Source: Streptomyces sp. V3I8 (GTDB lineage Bacteria; Actinomycetota; Actinomycetes; Streptomycetales; Streptomycetaceae). Taken from it: 64,000 nucleotides of DNA. The DNA lies in assembly GCF_030817535.1 (NCBI RefSeq), contig NZ_JAUSZL010000002.1, positions 8,246,001 through 8,310,000 on the forward strand. The letters are read 5' to 3'. Positions 17,416 to 28,815 of the stretch are shown one piece after another. A program made the translations under genes and the position numbers. The notes below the pieces were generated by a model. That model saw only the letters and a list, made by a program, of their open reading frames with translations. It ran no database searches and was not told the DNA's origin. Position 1 is the stretch's first letter. Each line of letters starts with the position of its first letter.

Positions 17416-19623
17416 ATGTCACCTTTCGGGGAACCGGACGCGCAGGGTGTGGCCGCGCGGCAGCTGCTCGGGCGCCTCCTGGGGGACCGGGCCGCGGAGT
17501 TCACCGTCGACGTGGTCCCCGCGGGCGGCGGACCCGACGGATACGAGCCTGGCAGGTACGAGCCCGGCAGGTACGAGCCCGACTGGTACGAGATCGACGC
17601 CGGACCGGGCGGTGTGACCCTACGCGGATCCAGCGGTGTCGCGGTCGCCTCGGCGCTGCGCCGGTACCTGCGGACCGCCTGCGGGACGCAGATCACCTGG
17701 GACGCCCCCGTCCCCCGGCTCCCGGACCGGCTGCCGCGCACCGGCACGGCTGCCCGGACGACCTCCCCGTACCGGCACCGCTACCACTTCAACGTCTGCA
17801 CCTTCGGCTACACCACGGCCTTCTGGGACTGGGCGCGCTGGCAGCGCCACATCGACTGGATGGCCCTGCACGGGGTGACCACACCGCTGGCCATGACCGG
17901 TCTGGAGGCGGCCTGGCAACGGGCCCTCCTGGCCGTCGGCCTCGACGACGGGACCGCCCGGCGCTTCCTCGGCGGGCCGGCCTACCTGCCGTGGAACTGG
18001 CTCGCCTCGCTCGACGGCTGGGCCGGCCCCCTGCCCCAGAGCTGGATCGACGCGCACACCGGCCTCGGCCGCCGCATCCTGGAACGGGAACGGGAACTGG
18101 GCATGCGACCCGTCCTCCAGGGCTTCTCCGGACACGTGCCGCGCGAGCTGATCGAGGCCCGGGGCGCCCGGTCGACGACCCTGCCCTGGTGGGACTTCGA
18201 GGTCGGGATGCTGGACCCGCGCGACCCGCTCTTCGAGGAGTTCGGCACCATCCTGCTGACCGAGCAGACCCGGCTGTTCGGCACCGACCACCTCTACGCC
18301 GCCGACCCGTTCATCGAGACGACGCCCCCGGTGACCGACCCCGCCGAACTCGCCCGGGTCGCGCGGGCCGTGCACGGGACCATGACCGCGGTGGACGACC
18401 GGGCCACCTGGGTGCTCCAGGCCTGGCCCTTCTCCTATCGCTCCCGCTACTGGACCCCGCCGCGCACCCAAGCCTTCCTCGACGCCGTCCCGGACGACGG
18501 CATGCTGGTCCTGGACCTGTGGGCCGAGCACCGGCCGGTCTGGCGGCGCACCGAGGGCTACCGGGGCAAGCCCTGGGTGTGGTGCATGCTGCACAGCCTC
18601 GGCGGACGGCCCGGTCTCTACGGAAAACTGGACGAGATCGCGACCGGCGCCGCCCGCGCGGGCGCCGACGCACACGGCGGATCGCTGGCCGGGACCGGCA
18701 CCGGCATGGAGGCCTTCGGCGGCGACCCCGTGCTGTACGAACTGCTCGCGGACGTCGCCTGGCAGGGGGCCGTCGACGACGTGCACGCCTGGCTGGAGAC
18801 CTGGACCCGCGCCCGGTACGGCCGTACGACCCCCGGGCTGCTGCGCGCCTGGGAACTGCTGCACGACAGCGTGTACGCCTCGGACGGACCCGGACCGCCC
18901 GGCTCGGTCGTCATCGGCCGCCCCACGCTGGAGGGCGACCTGCGGCACGAGCTGCCGGTGCACCTGGCCGACCCGCCGTCCCCCGACCCGCCGCCCGGTC
19001 TGGCCGAGGCGTGGGTGCTCCTCGCCGGCGAGGCGGCGAAGGAGGACAGCGCCGGCCCGCTCGGCCGCGACCTGTGCGACGTCACCGCCCAGGTGCTCAC
19101 CCACGCGGCGTGCGCACGGCAGTGGCGGGCGGCGGACGCGGCCCTGGCCCGGGACGCCGGCCGCTTCCACCGGGCCGCGGCCGAACTGCTCGACACCGTC
19201 GCTGACCTGGACGACCTCCTCGCCACCCGCCCCGAGTACCGGCTGGACACCTGGCTGGCCGACGCCCGCGCCTGGGCCACCACCGAGGCCGAGGCCGACC
19301 TGTACGAGGGCAACGCACGGCGCCTGCTCACCCTCTGGGGCCACACCCGCGGCAGACTGCACGACTACTCCGGCCGCCACTGGGCCGGTCTGGTCCGCAC
19401 GTTCCACCTGCCGCGCTGGCGGAGCTGGTACGAGCACATCGCCCGGGCGCTGGAGACCGGATCCCCTTACCGGCCCGAGGAGTTCGAGGCGTCGCTGCTC
19501 GCCCAGGAGGAACGGTGGGTCGCCGCCCGGAGCGCGACGACGGCACCGGGACCGGACACCGCCGCGTCGACCCTTGACGTGGTGCGTACTCTGATGCCCC
19601 GCTACCGCGTTCTACGGCGGTAG
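17416..19623 (+). CDS. GH89 alpha-N-acetylglucosaminidase (NAGLU-like)
   Basis: About 735 aa. The family signatures are unmistakable: YHFNVCTFGYTTAFWDWARW, HIDWMALHGVTTPLAMTG, GFSGHVPREL, WWDFEVGMLDP. A GMEAFGGDPVLYELLADVAW stretch probably contains one of the two catalytic glutamates. Lacks a signal peptide, so probably cytoplasmic, acting on imported oligosaccharides. A three-copy 15-bp repeat encodes YEPGR units near the N-terminus. ATG 17416 chosen because it lies after the promoter/operator. Divergent from the SIS-ABC operon, and followed 27 bp later by its GntR regulator. Releases terminal alpha-GlcNAc, as found in heparan sulfate or mucin-type glycans. Confidence 0.92.
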   Translation: MSPFGEPDAQGVAARQLLGRLLGDRAAEFTVDVVPAGGGPDGYEPGRYEPGRYEPDWYEIDAGPGGVTLRGSSGVAVASALRRYLRTACGTQITWDAPVPRLPDRLPRTGTAARTTSPYRHRYHFNVCTFGYTTAFWDWARWQRHIDWMALHGVTTPLAMTGLEAAWQRALLAVGLDDGTARRFLGGPAYLPWNWLASLDGWAGPLPQSWIDAHTGLGRRILERERELGMRPVLQGFSGHVPRELIEARGARSTTLPWWDFEVGMLDPRDPLFEEFGTILLTEQTRLFGTDHLYAADPFIETTPPVTDPAELARVARAVHGTMTAVDDRATWVLQAWPFSYRSRYWTPPRTQAFLDAVPDDGMLVLDLWAEHRPVWRRTEGYRGKPWVWCMLHSLGGRPGLYGKLDEIATGAARAGADAHGGSLAGTGTGMEAFGGDPVLYELLADVAWQGAVDDVHAWLETWTRARYGRTTPGLLRAWELLHDSVYASDGPGPPGSVVIGRPTLEGDLRHELPVHLADPPSPDPPPGLAEAWVLLAGEAAKEDSAGPLGRDLCDVTAQVLTHAACARQWRAADAALARDAGRFHRAAAELLDTVADLDDLLATRPEYRLDTWLADARAWATTEAEADLYEGNARRLLTLWGHTRGRLHDYSGRHWAGLVRTFHLPRWRSWYEHIARALETGSPYRPEEFEASLLAQEERWVAARSATTAPGPDTAASTLDVVRTLMPRYRVLRR
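17542..17586 (+). repeat. Three 15-bp in-frame tandem repeats in GH89
   Basis: Units TACGAGCCTGGCAGG, TACGAGCCCGGCAGG, TACGAGCCCGACTGG encode (YEPGR)n near the N-terminus. The spacing keeps the reading frame. Probably a surface linker or insertion tolerated by the N-terminal domain. Confidence 0.7.
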
Positions 19624-19650
19624 CGGACAGGCGCGAACCGCGGAGTGAAT

Positions 19651-20388
19651 GTGACGGTCGAGGACAGGCGCTCGGACGACGGCCCGACGACGGACTCCTA
19701 CAAGCACGAGGCGCTGCGGCGACGGCTCCAGGCCGACATCGCCGGGATGCGCCCCGACGAGGCGCTGCCCACCGAGCGGCAGCTCGCCGAGCGGTACGAC
19801 GTCAGCAGGGCGACCGCCCGGCGCGCGCTCCAGGCGCTCCGCGAGGACGGTCTCGTCCGCAGCGTGCGGGGCGTCGGTACGTTCGTCTCGCACCCCAGGA
19901 TCACCAAGACGTCGACCCTCACCTCGTTCTCCGAGGACCTGCGCTCGCGCGGCTACCGGCCCAGCGCCGAACTCCTGTCCACGGAACTCGTCGAGGCGGA
20001 CCTGCACCACTCCACGGCGCTGGGCGTCGACCCCGGCACCACCCTGCACCGCATCGAACGGCTGCGCCTCGGCGACGGCTTCCCCATCTGCGTCGAGACG
20101 GTCTACCTCTCCGCCGAGCGGTTCCCGGACCTGGACGAATCCCTCCTGAAGGGCTCGCTCTCCGAAGCCCTGCAGCTCACCCAGGGCGTCCGGGTGGTGC
20201 GCGCCACCCAGCAGATCCGCGCGGTGAACGTGACCGGCCGCCAGGCGCACCTGCTCGGCGTCAAGGAGGGCTCCGCCGCCCTGCTGGTCCGCCGCACCGC
20301 GTACGACGGGACGGGCCACGTCGTGGAGTACGGGGAGTCGCTGTGCCGGGGCGACCTGTACGAGTTCTCGCTGGTGGTGACGGTCTAG
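19651..20388 (+). CDS. GntR/HutC-family regulator with UTRA domain
   Basis: About 245 aa. The winged HTH lies at roughly residues 13-82 (YKHEALRRRLQADI, LPTERQLAERYDVSRATARRALQAL, VRSVRGVGTFV). A UTRA effector domain follows (TSFSEDLRSRGYRPSAEL, GTTLHRIERLRLGDGFPICVETVY). GTG at 19651 is favoured by GGAG five bases upstream; an in-frame GTG at 19645 is too close to it. UTRA domains typically bind phosphosugars. With GH89 and SIS neighbours, GlcNAc-6-P or a related amino-sugar phosphate is a likely effector. Confidence 0.9.
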   Translation: MTVEDRRSDDGPTTDSYKHEALRRRLQADIAGMRPDEALPTERQLAERYDVSRATARRALQALREDGLVRSVRGVGTFVSHPRITKTSTLTSFSEDLRSRGYRPSAELLSTELVEADLHHSTALGVDPGTTLHRIERLRLGDGFPICVETVYLSAERFPDLDESLLKGSLSEALQLTQGVRVVRATQQIRAVNVTGRQAHLLGVKEGSAALLVRRTAYDGTGHVVEYGESLCRGDLYEFSLVVTV

Positions 20389-20528
20389 GGCGTTTCTTCC
20401 GGATCAGCCCGGGCCCGCTCTGCTGTCGGCGAATCTGCTGCGGGCCGAGATTCCTTCCGCGCCGCCGCCGGCGGGCCGAGGGTGGGGACACCGCGGCGCA
20501 CCCGGCCGCGTCACCACCAGGAGGACCG

Positions 20529-21206
20529 ATGGCACTCATCAGCACCCGGCTCGACTCCGGACCCGGCTCCGGCCGGGCCCCGGCCCACGCGCCACGGGCC
20601 GAGGAGGGGGACACCCCGCCCTCCCGCTTCGACGACCACCTCGCCGCCCAGCTCCTCAACCAGCGCATCGTCTTCCTCGGCACCCAGGTCGACGAGGTCT
20701 CCGCGAACCGGATCTGCGCGCAGCTGCTCCTGCTCTCGGCGGAGGACCCGCGCACCGACATCGGCCTCTACATCAACAGCCCCGGCGGATCCGTCCACGC
20801 GGGCCTCGCCATCTACGACACCATGCGGCTCATCCCCAACGACGTGGCGACCCTGGCCATGGGGTTCGCCGCCAGCATGGGGCAGTTCCTGCTCACCGTC
20901 GGCACCCCGGGCAAGCGTTACTCGCTGCCGAACGCGCGCATCATGATGCACCAGCCGTCGGCCGGCATCGGCGGGACGACCGCCGACATCGCCATCCAGG
21001 CCGAGAACCTGCAGTTCACCAAGGAGACCATCGAGCGCATCACCGCCGAGCACACCGGCCGGAGCGCGGAGACGATCTCCCGCGACGGCGACCGCGACCG
21101 CTGGTTCACGGCCGAACAGGCACGGGAGTACGGCATGGTCGACCGGGTCGTCGAAGCCCTCGACGACGTACGCCCGGCGGCCTCGAAGCGACGGATGGGA
21201 CTCTGA
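20529..21206 (+). CDS. clpP3: ATP-dependent Clp protease proteolytic subunit 3
   Basis: 225 aa. Full catalytic triad: S116 in GFAASMGQ, H141 in [10 protein letters not shown]190 in GDRDRW, plus YINSPGGSV. The N-terminal extension of about 30 residues is longer than housekeeping ClpP. AGGAGG before the ATG. Followed by clpP4 at a 1-bp gap and by a convergent popR-like gene. This is the arrangement of the second Streptomyces clpP operon, which is induced by PopR when ClpP1P2 is missing. Forms a mixed tetradecamer with ClpP4 and partners with ClpX/ClpC. Confidence 0.92.
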   Translation: MALISTRLDSGPGSGRAPAHAPRAEEGDTPPSRFDDHLAAQLLNQRIVFLGTQVDEVSANRICAQLLLLSAEDPRTDIGLYINSPGGSVHAGLAIYDTMRLIPNDVATLAMGFAASMGQFLLTVGTPGKRYSLPNARIMMHQPSAGIGGTTADIAIQAENLQFTKETIERITAEHTGRSAETISRDGDRDRWFTAEQAREYGMVDRVVEALDDVRPAASKRRMGL

Positions 21207-21207
21207 C

Positions 21208-21813
21208 ATGGGCCAGTACACGATCCCGAACGTCGTCGAGCGCACCCCGCAGGGCGAGCGCACCTACGACGTCTACAGCCGGCTGCTGTCCGAGCGGATC
21301 ATCTTTCTCGGCACCGAGATCGACGACGGGGTGGCCAACGTCGTCATCGCCCAGCTGCTCCATCTCGAGTCGGCGGCCCCCGAGCAGGAGATCGCGATCT
21401 ACCTCAACTCGCCCGGCGGCTCGTTCACCTCGCTCATGGCGATCTACGACACGATGAGCTACGTCGGCGCGCCCATCTCGACGTTCTGCGTCGGACAGGC
21501 CTCCTCCACCGCGGCGGTGCTCCTGGCGGGGGGAGACCCGGGACGGCGCTTCATCCTGGAACACGCGCGGGTGCTGCTCGGCCAGCCCGCGAGCGGCGGG
21601 GCGCAGGGCACCGTCTCCGACCTGAGCCTGCAGGCCAAGGAGATGCTGCGGATCCGCTCGCAGGTCGAGGAGGTGCTGTCCCTGCACACCCACCACCCCG
21701 TCGAGACCCTGCGCGCCGACATGGACCGCGACAAGGTCTTCACCGCACAGGAGGCGGTGGCGTACGGACTCGCCGACGAGGTGCTGGGCCGGCGCCTGGC
21801 GGCCGCCGCCTGA
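21208..21813 (+). CDS. clpP4: ClpP-family subunit 4, catalytic His replaced
   Basis: 201 aa. ClpP fold is obvious ([37 protein letters not shown]). Ser is kept (GQASSTA, S100), but the histidine of the MHQP motif is replaced by Gly in LLGQPASGG (G125). It is probably a catalytically dead partner that assembles with ClpP3. Starts one base after the clpP3 stop, so transcribed together. A 10-bp perfect hairpin overlaps its stop codon and separates it from popR. Confidence 0.9.
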   Translation: MGQYTIPNVVERTPQGERTYDVYSRLLSERIIFLGTEIDDGVANVVIAQLLHLESAAPEQEIAIYLNSPGGSFTSLMAIYDTMSYVGAPISTFCVGQASSTAAVLLAGGDPGRRFILEHARVLLGQPASGGAQGTVSDLSLQAKEMLRIRSQVEEVLSLHTHHPVETLRADMDRDKVFTAQEAVAYGLADEVLGRRLAAAA

Positions 21814-21833
21814 GGGCATCTCTCTCAGGCGGC
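21805..21833. terminator. Hairpin terminator between clpP4 and popR
   Basis: GCCGCCTGAG, 9-nt loop, CTCAGGCGGC: perfect 10-bp stem overlapping the clpP4 stop codon. Located between two convergent genes, so likely works in both directions. Confidence 0.6.
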
Positions 21834-21850
21834 GCGGTCGCCGGCGCGGG

Positions 21851-22276
21851 TCAGGCGGCGAGCAGGACGGAGCCCGACCGGAGGCTCGCCTCCGTGCGGT
21901 GCGGCGCGGTACGGGACCGCAGCGGGCGCGGCTGCGCCGGGCGCACGAGGCGGCGGTGCGTCAGGGCCAGCAGGTCGGCGAGGCCGAGACCGAGCGCGTG
22001 GGCGGCGGCCGCGAGGACCTCGGACGAGGCCTCCTTGCGGCCGCGCTCCAGCTCGGAAAGGTACGGCATCGAGATGCGCGCCGCGTCGGCCACGTCCTTC
22101 AGCGTCCGTTCCTGAGCCAGCCGCTCACGCCGCAGGACGTCCCCCACGACGTCCCGCCACAGCGGTTCCCGAGGCGCCGCCGGCGGCTCCTCGACCGCTT
22201 TCGGCGGCTCGGCCGGTCGCGCCGGAACGGGTCGCAGGGGAATGACGCGGGCTCGGTCGGACGCGTGGCTGCTCAC
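21851..22276 (-). CDS. popR: PopR-like HTH activator of the clpP3-clpP4 operon
   Basis: 141 aa. A Cro/cI-type HTH lies at roughly residues 46-105: [40 protein letters not shown]. The C-terminus ends SVLLAA; a terminal AA is the ClpP1P2 degradation signal in ClgR and PopR of Streptomyces. That tail and the location next to clpP3-clpP4 identify PopR. The GTG start has an awkwardly close ribosome site (GGAGGG), and an in-frame stop lies just upstream. A palindromic PopR box was not found before clpP3, so binding here remains to be shown. Confidence 0.85.
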   Translation of the reverse strand: MSSHASDRARVIPLRPVPARPAEPPKAVEEPPAAPREPLWRDVVGDVLRRERLAQERTLKDVADAARISMPYLSELERGRKEASSEVLAAAAHALGLGLADLLALTHRRLVRPAQPRPLRSRTAPHRTEASLRSGSVLLAA

Positions 22277-22342
22277 CCCTCCACCCTAGGAAGCGCGACC
22301 GGTTTCAGGGAGCCCACCGCGTTCAGCCCTCGGCGAATCCCC

Positions 22343-23350
22343 CTAGTGCAGGTGCGGTTCGTCCCGGTGCACCGGACCGTGTGCCGCCTCGCAGTGGGCG
22401 TCGTCGCCGCGGCCGGCGCCGGTGCGGACCTCCAGGACGGCCGCCGGGGCGTGGTCGACCTGGAGGGTGGTGTGGCCGATCTCGTAGTCGCACTGCAGGA
22501 TCTTCTCCAGGTCCCGGCGGACCGTGTGGCAGTCCGCCACGGGCTCGACCAGGACGTGCGCGGACAGCGCGGGCTGTCCCGACGTGATCGTCCACACGTG
22601 CAGGTCGTGCACCTCGGAGACGGAGGTGTGCGCGGCCAGCCGGTCCCCGATCGTGTCCGGGTCCAGATGCGCGGGCGCCGCCTCGAGGAAGATCCGCCCC
22701 GACTCCCGTACGAGCCCGTAGCCGGCCTTGACCATGAGGGCCACCACGACCAGCGTGGCGATCGCGTCGGCCCGTGCGAAGCCGGTCAGCAGCACCACGA
22801 GACCCGCGACCGCGGTGCCCACGAACGCGAACAGGTCGTTGAGGATGTGCTGGTAGGCCCCTTCGACGTTGAGGGAGGTGCGGTTGGCCTTCGAGATGCA
22901 CCAGGCCGCCGCCACGTTCACCGCGATGCCCGCCAGGGCCGTGCAGAACATCAGCCCGCCCGCCACCTCGGGCGGCTCGAACAGCCGCCGCACCGCCTCG
23001 TACGCCAGCCAGGCGCCGAGCAGCAGCAGGGTCAGGCCGTTCGCCTGGGCGGAGAGGATCTCGGCCCGCTTCAGGCCGTACGTGAAACCGCCGCGGGCCG
23101 GCCGCTCGGCCAGCCGCATCGCGATCAGCGCCAGCACGATGGACACCGCGTCGGTGAGCATGTGGGCGGCGTCGGAGATCAGGGCGAGCGACCGGGCGAC
23201 GACGCCGATGACGACCTCGACCGCCATGAACGAGGCGATCAGTGTCAGCGCGATCGCGAGCCAGCGGCGGTCCGCGTCCGCGGTGACACCGTGCGAGTGC
23301 CCCGTGTGCCCGCCCGCCCCGTGCTCGTGGCCGTGGTGTGCGCTGGTCAT
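22343..23350 (-). CDS. CDF-family metal cation exporter
   Basis: 335 aa. The N-terminus is histidine-rich (HHGHEHGAGGHTGHSHG). Six membrane segments carry the CDF metal sites (SDAAHMLTDAV and HILNDLFAF). A cytoplasmic dimerisation domain follows, ending in several His residues. This pattern fits Zn/Co/Cd efflux driven by protons. AGGGGG precedes the ATG by 6 nt. Stand-alone; no metalloregulator adjacent. Confidence 0.92.
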   Translation of the reverse strand: MTSAHHGHEHGAGGHTGHSHGVTADADRRWLAIALTLIASFMAVEVVIGVVARSLALISDAAHMLTDAVSIVLALIAMRLAERPARGGFTYGLKRAEILSAQANGLTLLLLGAWLAYEAVRRLFEPPEVAGGLMFCTALAGIAVNVAAAWCISKANRTSLNVEGAYQHILNDLFAFVGTAVAGLVVLLTGFARADAIATLVVVALMVKAGYGLVRESGRIFLEAAPAHLDPDTIGDRLAAHTSVSEVHDLHVWTITSGQPALSAHVLVEPVADCHTVRRDLEKILQCDYEIGHTTLQVDHAPAAVLEVRTGAGRGDDAHCEAAHGPVHRDEPHLH

Positions 23351-23504
23351 GAGTGTCCCCCTCGCTCCGGTGTCCGACGGGTGCCCGACATCCGCAGTGA
23401 AGCGCACCTGGCGGAGATCGGCAAAGGCTGCACCGGTGACCGTTGTCATCATCGTTAATCCGCGCCTGACCTGCGGCGACGGCGGACGGGGGAGAGGTTC
23501 GGGG

Positions 23505-24803
23505 TCAGGCTCCGAAGAGCTGTGTCCAGTACGTGCCCGCCGAACCGCCGCCCGCGAAGCCGACGCCCAGGTGGGTGAAGGCGGGTTTGAGGATGTTGGC
23601 GCGGTGGCCGGGGCTGTCCATCCAGCCGCGCACGACCTCGGCGGGGGAGCGCTGGCCGCAGGCGATGTTCTCGCCGACGGTGCGGCGGGTGCTGCCCGCG
23701 GCGGCGGCCCGGTGCCAGGGCTCGCTGCCGTCGGGGGAGGTGTGGGAGTAGAAGGCACGGGCCACCATGTCCGTGCTGTGCGCCTGCGCCGCCCCGGCCA
23801 GCAGGGGGTCGCCGGCCAGGGGCGGCAGTCCGGCCGCGGCCCGCTCGGCGTTGGTGAGCGCGAGGACCTCGGCGGCGGTCCGCGCCAGCCCGGCGGGGGT
23901 CAGGGGCCCGGCCCACACGGCCGTCCAGTACGGCGTCCCGGACCGGCCGTCGGTCACACACGCCACACCGGCCTCGGTGAACGCCGGGTCCCGGACCGTA
24001 CGCCGGGACCGGTCGCCCGAGAGGCAGTACTCCACGAACTCCGCCGCGTCGCGCGGCCCCGAGACGAGGTGCTCGCCGATCGGGAGATAGGCGTAGCCCC
24101 CGGCGGTGACGCGCTGGTACAGGGAGATCCCGTCCGCGCCTTCGGAGCCGAGGCGTCCGCGCTCCGCCATCCCCCCGCAGTGCGCCCGCGCGGCGGCGGT
24201 CAGCCGCGCGTCGAGGACGACGGGCGGGGACCCGGCGCCGGCGCGGGCGGAGTTCACGAGCCGCAGAAACCCGCCGGCGACGGGATCGGCGCCGTCCGCT
24301 CCCGCGGCTGCGGAACCGGCGGTGTCCTCGGCCACCTCGACGCCGAAGTCCCGGGCGATCCCCGCCAGCCCGTCGGCGTAGCCCTGGCCCAGCGCGCGCA
24401 GCTTCCAGACGGGGCCGCGGCGGTAGATCTCCGCGAGCAGCAGCACGGTCTCGTGCTGCGGGCGCGGCGGCGTGAAGCGGGCCAGGGGGCGGCCGTCCGG
24501 GCCGGTGACCAGCAGGGCCGGCGCGGGGAGCCGGCCCAGCGGAATGCCGGGCTCGGCCGGGCTGACGACGACGGTGACGCGGCTCGCCCCGGCCCGCAGC
24601 GCGGCCGGATCGACCGTGAGGGCCTCCCCGCCCAGGCGCGCACCGGGCGCGGCCGGCTGGTTGTAGAACACGAAGTCGCCGTCGTCGCGCACCCGGCCGC
24701 CGTCGTCCGTCACGAGCGCCGACACGTCGAACGGGCCGGGCACCCGGAGGGTCAGGACACCACCGGGCAGCGCCAGGTTGCCACCGGGAACCAACTCGCT
24801 CAT
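23505..24803 (-). CDS. TerD domain fused to two CAP/SCP domains
   Basis: 432 aa. Residues 1-165 are a TerD-family domain (LVPGGNLALPGG, ALVTDDGGRVRDDGDFVFYNQP, VTVVVSPAEPG). Residues about 177-297 form a degenerate CAP-like unit (LVNSARAGAGSPPVVLDARLTAAARAHC, GEHLVSGP). Residues 311-432 form a canonical CAP domain (LTNAERAAAGLPPL, HSTDMVARAFYSHTSPDG, GENIACG, WMDSPGHRANIL). No signal peptide, although CAP domains are usually extracellular. A calcium-binding TerD module on an intracellular CAP protein is unusual. Function unknown. Confidence 0.85.
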   Translation of the reverse strand: MSELVPGGNLALPGGVLTLRVPGPFDVSALVTDDGGRVRDDGDFVFYNQPAAPGARLGGEALTVDPAALRAGASRVTVVVSPAEPGIPLGRLPAPALLVTGPDGRPLARFTPPRPQHETVLLLAEIYRRGPVWKLRALGQGYADGLAGIARDFGVEVAEDTAGSAAAGADGADPVAGGFLRLVNSARAGAGSPPVVLDARLTAAARAHCGGMAERGRLGSEGADGISLYQRVTAGGYAYLPIGEHLVSGPRDAAEFVEYCLSGDRSRRTVRDPAFTEAGVACVTDGRSGTPYWTAVWAGPLTPAGLARTAAEVLALTNAERAAAGLPPLAGDPLLAGAAQAHSTDMVARAFYSHTSPDGSEPWHRAAAAGSTRRTVGENIACGQRSPAEVVRGWMDSPGHRANILKPAFTHLGVGFAGGGSAGTYWTQLFGA

Positions 24804-24903
24804 CGTGCCGCCCGTCGCCGTGCCGGATCACCCTGCGCCCCCCGGGGATGCCGACCGGACAACGCCCCAGGGGTGTGCGCGGGTTCCGGGCGCCCGGCGC
24901 CGG

Positions 24904-27410
<2,507 letters not shown>

Positions 27411-27417
27411 CCGCCCC

Positions 27418-27433
27418 CGCCCCGGCAGGGGCG
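27418..27433. terminator. Short GC hairpin after the aldo/keto reductase gene
   Basis: CGCCCC-GGCA-GGGGCG, 6-bp stem and 4-nt loop 8 bp after the stop codon, between convergent genes. Likely terminator, modest strength. Confidence 0.4.
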
Positions 27434-27525
27434 CGGGGAACCGCGCGGCCGGCCCCGGGCGGACCGCAGCCGGGTAACCGACCCCGGCACCCGGCGCCGA
27501 CGGCCGGAGCCGGGACCGGGACCGG

Positions 27526-28272
27526 TCAGACCGCCCGGTCCCGCGCCCGCCGCGCGGCCTCCCGCACCGAACCCCGGTGCACGGGCCCGTGTCCGGGCAG
27601 CAGGACGTCGCCCGCCAGCGCCTCGAACGCGTCCAGCGAGGCCAGTGTCCGGCTCCGGTCGCGGTGGAACATGCCGGGCAGCAGCTGCGGCCCCGTCACG
27701 CGCGAGGTCGGGTGCCCGCTGACCAGCCCGTCGCCCGAGATGACCACCCCCGCCTCGGGCAGGTGGAAGGCGCAGTGTCCGTCCGTGTGCCCGGGGGTGT
27801 GCACGGGGACGGGACGGCCGGGCAGGTCGAGCGGCCCCTCGCCGGGGAACGCGCGCGGCCCGGACACCGGGACGTGGGCCGTGCCGCCGGACCGCAGCGC
27901 GTGCACGGACCACGGCACCACACCGGGCCGCCAGGCGTTCTTCAGGACCGTTCCCACGGACACCTGGTGGAGGAAGTCCCTCCGCGCGTGCGGGACTTCG
28001 GCCTCGTGCGTGTAGACCGGCGTGCCGTAGGTGCTGCTGAAGTACTCGGCCGATCCGAGATGGTCGTTGTGGGCGTGCGTCACCAGGACGGCCGTGACCG
28101 CTTCGGGTGAACCGCCCACGGCGGCGAGCGACGCGAGGACCTGCTCGCGGTCGCCGGGGTAGCCGGTGTCCACGAGGGTGAGGGCGTCCCCCTCGGTGAG
28201 TATCACCCAGTTGGTGTTGCTGCCGTGCACGAGATGGATGCCGTCGGTGACCCGACGGATGTCTGTCTGCAT
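27526..28272 (-). CDS. Metallo-beta-lactamase-fold hydrolase
   Basis: 248 aa. Zinc-binding motif HAHNDH (with VLVTHAHNDHLGSAEYF), then HTPGHTDGHC, SGDGLVSG and LPGHGPVHRG: a complete two-metal glyoxalase II/RNase Z type site. Cytoplasmic. Close to hydroxyacylglutathione-hydrolase-like or lactonase-like members of the superfamily; the substrate cannot be read. The neighbouring DUF1232 gene lies 13 bp upstream on the same strand. Confidence 0.88.
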   Translation of the reverse strand: MQTDIRRVTDGIHLVHGSNTNWVILTEGDALTLVDTGYPGDREQVLASLAAVGGSPEAVTAVLVTHAHNDHLGSAEYFSSTYGTPVYTHEAEVPHARRDFLHQVSVGTVLKNAWRPGVVPWSVHALRSGGTAHVPVSGPRAFPGEGPLDLPGRPVPVHTPGHTDGHCAFHLPEAGVVISGDGLVSGHPTSRVTGPQLLPGMFHRDRSRTLASLDAFEALAGDVLLPGHGPVHRGSVREAARRARDRAV

Positions 28273-28285
28273 GAGTGTTCCGAAC

Positions 28286-28609
28286 CTAGAGGTCCTTGTC
28301 CGACCGGTCCAGCCAAGCAGACTCGTGGCCGCCCCGGCGCAGGGGGTCCGACGACGCCCGCATCGACCGCAACGCCAGGAGCAGCACGGCGATGTCGTCG
28401 AAGTAGGCCGGGTCGGGCATCAGATCGGTCGGCAGCACGACATAGGCGATCGCGCCCCAGAAGACCCACTTGGGGCCGGTCGGCAACCCGGCCCTGCGCA
28501 GGTTCCTGCGGGTGCGGACCAGCCGGACGGTGAGGACGACCGCGGTGGCGAGCGCCGCCGCCAGCACCGCCGCGACGACGAGAACCACAATCCACGTGTT
28601 GGTGTCCAT
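28286..28609 (-). CDS. DUF1232 (YkvA-like) membrane protein
   Basis: 107 aa. N-terminal membrane helix (WIVVLVVAAVLAAALATAVVL), basic linker, then the DUF1232 core AYVVLPTDLMPDPAYFDDIAVLLLALR. Small inner-membrane protein of unknown function. Start ATG 28609 with AAGGG upstream. Probably co-transcribed with the MBL hydrolase. Confidence 0.85.
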   Translation of the reverse strand: MDTNTWIVVLVVAAVLAAALATAVVLTVRLVRTRRNLRRAGLPTGPKWVFWGAIAYVVLPTDLMPDPAYFDDIAVLLLALRSMRASSDPLRRGGHESAWLDRSDKDL

Positions 28610-28815
28610 GAGCCCTTCCCTGGCGCGACCGGTACTTCCGTACTCACGTACTCCTGTACGCATGCCCAGGTTCGCCCCGTCGTCACAGCCGGGCCGCCCC
28701 GACACGCGGCACGGTACGCCGGAACACCGTCCACCGCCCCCTTACCCTGTGCTTCTGACCGGCCACCCGGTGTGAACGACCGGGTGGGCGCCCGAGCGAA
28801 CCGTGGGATGTGCGC

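Noticed and set aside
20389..20528. PopR palindrome before clpP3
   Set aside because: No perfect copy of a TTCTGCC-N3-GGCAGAA-type box was visible; only imperfect CTGCTG stretches.
8921..24803. A tellurite-resistance (ter) operon made of the vWA and TerD genes
   Set aside because: The two genes are 14 kb apart and separated by unrelated operons; each is on its own.
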